From Lewinella sp. IMCC34191 (GTDB lineage Bacteria; Bacteroidota; Bacteroidia; Chitinophagales; Saprospiraceae): DNA of 64,000 nucleotides. The stretch spans positions 186,001 to 250,000 of the forward strand of contig NZ_QNQZ01000001.1 in the NCBI RefSeq assembly GCF_003390935.1. Reading direction: 5' to 3'. The notes below the pieces were generated by a model. That model had not been told where the DNA came from and searched no databases. It saw only the letters and a list, made by a program, of their open reading frames with translations. Every line of letters begins with the position of its first letter. Positions within the stretch are counted from its first letter, which is position 1. Shown here piece after piece: positions 61,708 to 64,000 of the stretch. A program made the position numbers and the translations under genes.

Positions 61708-64000
61708 ATGCACAATTTTACCGCTTCTTCTCATTCGAGGGCGCATTGGCTCCGTACTGCGCTGCTGGTGCTTCTTTCCCTTGGGTCATCCTTATCTCTG
61801 CTAGCACAGATCGAAGTGCAAGGCACGGTAATTGATGAATCCGGTTTGGGGTTACCCGGAGTTAATGTAGTGGTACAGGGAACAAGTAGTGGCACGGTTA
61901 CCGACGTCGACGGTACATATTCACTGACAGTGCCAAGCAAGGAAACTGTGCTGACCTACTCATTCTTGGGGTACGAAACCCAGGAAATACTGGTTGGTGA
62001 GCAAACAACCATCGATGTAATTTTAAATCCCGGAGCTGCCTCGCTTTCGGAGGTCGTGGTAGTCGGTTACGGTACCCAGAAAAAATCGGATTTAACGGGC
62101 GCGGTGGCCAGCGTCAATTTGGAAACACTTGAACAGGCACCCAATACCAATATTGGTCAATTTCTTCAGGGCACGGTCCCGGGGCTTAATGTCGGTGTTG
62201 CCACCAGCGCGGGAGGTACTCCACCCATTTCTATTAGAGGCCAGGTCTCTTTGAACGGTAACCAAAATGTGCTGATCATCCTTGATGGAATTCAGTACAA
62301 TGGCTCTCTCTCCTCCATTAATCCAAACGATATCGCTTCTATTGACGTGCTCAAAGACGCAAGTTCCACTGCGGTTTATGGTGCACAGGCAGCCAATGGC
62401 GTTTTACTCATCACTTCCAAGCGGGGTAAGCAAGGCAGCCGTCCCCGCATTGCCTTTAATTCACAATTTACCATCCAGGATCCTACAGTCAGTGATTTTG
62501 TCCCTAACGACCGGCAAGGGTACCTAGATGGCCTGCGTGAGGCATTTTATGAGCAGGCTTACACCGAGGAATCGGGTTACACCGAACCCAACCCAGATTT
62601 TCGCATTGAAGACGTAATTGACCCTTCCATGCTCGACGCGGACGGCAATCTGCTGCCCAATGATTACAATTGGTGGGAGGCCGGTACACAGGATGGCACT
62701 ATCCTGGAGAATAACCTAAGCATTTCGGGAGCTTCCGAGGTGGCTACTTACTACCTCTCTGGTGCCATAGTCGATCAGGCCGGATACATTGTGGGGGATG
62801 ACTTCAATCGAAAGTCTTTGCGAGCCAATCTTGAAGTCAAACCATTCGATTGGTTTACCGTAGGATTGGTATCGTCGGGATCGTTTGTCAATCAAGATGG
62901 GGCCGAACCGGCTCTTGCTACGCTGCAGCGTACTTCACCCCTGCTAGTACCGTACAATGATGACGGAGAATTAATTTTCTCGCCTACCAATACCCTAGAA
63001 CCTAACGCTTTCATCGGGAATTTGGTAGATGACTACAATCGCAACAATTACTACTTCGCTAACCTCTACACGCAGATTGATTTTCCCTTTCTGCCGGGTT
63101 TGAGTTATCGGTTGAACTTTGGAAATAACCTCCGTAATACGAAGGCCTATTTCTCGAGTGTTTACGGGGCGGGGCAAACTGGACAGGCCACAAAACGCGA
63201 TGAATCGTATTACGATTACACCCTGGACAATATCCTGACCTTCACGAAGGCTTTTGGCCGCCACGAAATTGGGACCACCCTGCTCTACGGGGCCATCGAG
63301 CGGGACTTTGAGAGCACCTTTACGGAGGGCCGTGGCTTTTCCCGCCTCACCCTGAGTTATAACGACTTGGCCCTTGCTACACAGCAGTTCGCCAGTTCCG
63401 ACGCTTACCAAGAAGCGCTTAACTACCAAATGGTACGCGTCAACTACAAATTTGACGAACGCTATCTAATAACCGCGACTCTCCGCCGCGACGGGTTCTC
63501 AGGTTTTGCCCGCAATAATAAGACCGCCGTTTTCCCAACTTTGGCGCTGGGATGGGTACTCTCAGAAGAATCCTTTTTTGCGGGTGCTGACAAAGTTGAC
63601 AACCTAAAGCTACGTCTAGGCTACGGGGAGATTGGCAACCAAACCACTCGGTACAGTTCCATTTCGCGGTTGACTACGGGGGCTGCCTATGTTTTCGGGG
63701 ACGGGGGAACCACTCGGTTCGGACAGGAGGTGAACACTCTAGGCAACAATGATCTTCGCTGGGAACGCACGATAGGCCTGAATTTAGGCATCGATTTTAG
63801 CCTATTCAATTACCGCACCACGGGTAGCATCGATATGTATAATAACAACACCAACGACCTCCTTTTCAATGTCAACATCCCGAATGCAACCGGCTTTGGC
63901 CAGATTGCCACTAACCTGGGACAAATCAACAATAAGGGTATAGAAATTTCAATTACCCAACGTATCCTTAGTCAGGGAGATCTGACGTGGTCCGCAACGG
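61708..64000 (+). CDS. SusC/RagA-family TonB-dependent receptor, 5' part
   Basis: The frame is open to the end of the window (764 codons), so the protein is partial. It begins MHNFTASSHSRAHWLRTALL with a signal peptide ending ...LLAQ. Then comes a carboxypeptidase-regulatory-like domain (VQGTVIDESGLGLPGVNVVV, GYETQEILVG), the SusC signature SEVVVVGYGTQKKSDLTGAV, and a plug with DGIQYNGSLSSINPNDIASI and VYGAQAANGVLLITSKRGK. A long barrel follows. Such receptors import glycans or peptides with a SusD partner, presumably encoded beyond the window. The ATG at 61708 is chosen for the signal peptide. Confidence 0.9.
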   Translation, partial: MHNFTASSHSRAHWLRTALLVLLSLGSSLSLLAQIEVQGTVIDESGLGLPGVNVVVQGTSSGTVTDVDGTYSLTVPSKETVLTYSFLGYETQEILVGEQTTIDVILNPGAASLSEVVVVGYGTQKKSDLTGAVASVNLETLEQAPNTNIGQFLQGTVPGLNVGVATSAGGTPPISIRGQVSLNGNQNVLIILDGIQYNGSLSSINPNDIASIDVLKDASSTAVYGAQAANGVLLITSKRGKQGSRPRIAFNSQFTIQDPTVSDFVPNDRQGYLDGLREAFYEQAYTEESGYTEPNPDFRIEDVIDPSMLDADGNLLPNDYNWWEAGTQDGTILENNLSISGASEVATYYLSGAIVDQAGYIVGDDFNRKSLRANLEVKPFDWFTVGLVSSGSFVNQDGAEPALATLQRTSPLLVPYNDDGELIFSPTNTLEPNAFIGNLVDDYNRNNYYFANLYTQIDFPFLPGLSYRLNFGNNLRNTKAYFSSVYGAGQTGQATKRDESYYDYTLDNILTFTKAFGRHEIGTTLLYGAIERDFESTFTEGRGFSRLTLSYNDLALATQQFASSDAYQEALNYQMVRVNYKFDERYLITATLRRDGFSGFARNNKTAVFPTLALGWVLSEESFFAGADKVDNLKLRLGYGEIGNQTTRYSSISRLTTGAAYVFGDGGTTRFGQEVNTLGNNDLRWERTIGLNLGIDFSLFNYRTTGSIDMYNNNTNDLLFNVNIPNATGFGQIATNLGQINNKGIEISITQRILSQGDLTWSAT

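Noticed and set aside
61599-61835. 78-codon frame across the SusC start
   Set aside because: Out of frame with the SusC protein and without a plausible start or motif.

Overview
The window looks like chromosome of a marine, GC-rich Bacteroidota, most likely a Saprospiria/Lewinella-type bacterium (inference). The pointers are several secreted proteins with type IX secretion (T9SS) C-terminal sorting domains, TonB receptors of the carboxypeptidase-regulatory-like and SusC types, promoters of the Bacteroidota TAnnTTTG kind, an FtsZ tail ending in PAYLRRNV plus a basic C-terminal peptide, and a KR2-like sodium-pumping rhodopsin. No rRNA, tRNA or CRISPR array was seen.

Layout. 1-1956: end of ftsA, then ftsZ and a strong terminator. 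2017-4315: a tandem-DUF302 lipoprotein, an OsmC-type peroxidase and a short-chain dehydrogenase. 4352-11935: an ion-transport block, made of a rhodopsin with an NDQ (Na+ pump) motif overlapping blh (retinal synthesis), a divergent TrkH/KtrB, and a second KtrB-KtrA pair; between them lie a hypothetical gene and a PPOX flavoprotein. 12311-18860: a GH43-like hydrolase, a lipoprotein and a large discoidin/LamG T9SS protein. 19173-24117: three DoxX-like membrane proteins, a decayed PD-(D/E)XK nuclease gene and a KefB-type antiporter. 24114-35614: cyclase, two-gene ABC exporter, pectate-lyase-like T9SS protein, HExxH lipoprotein, thioredoxin-like lipoprotein, PAP2 phosphatase, MFS transporter. 35696-47274: GH92, phosphodiesterase/alkaline phosphatase family protein, Crp/Fnr regulator, TonB receptor, DUF1080 lipoprotein, T9SS adhesin-like protein. 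47361-54014: small proteins and two paralogous NtrC-like regulators that have lost GAFTGA and the Walker B acid. 54429-61185: MBL hydrolase, frameshifted DUF2490 gene, AKR-AraC pair, methyltransferase lipoprotein, a hypothetical gene with a duplicated tail next to a dead tyrosine recombinase. 61708 to the window end: 5' part of a SusC-like receptor.

How it may work together (inference): the rhodopsin would expel Na+ in light using retinal made by Blh, while the Ktr/Trk channels and the KefB-type antiporter handle K+ and pH; a light-made Na+ gradient could feed Na+-dependent K+ uptake. The glycoside hydrolases, lyase and receptors suggest a life on algal or particulate polysaccharide, although no classic SusCD locus is complete here.

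The most unexpected structure is a dispersed GC-rich motif (core ACCTGCGCTCCGCCGCCC, usually after a T-run) present about ten times in 64 kb, mainly between genes and in both orientations, with two copies inside coding sequence. Several gene remnants (AraC tail, nuclease, integrase, SnoaL fragment, duplicated gene tail) show a plastic chromosome.
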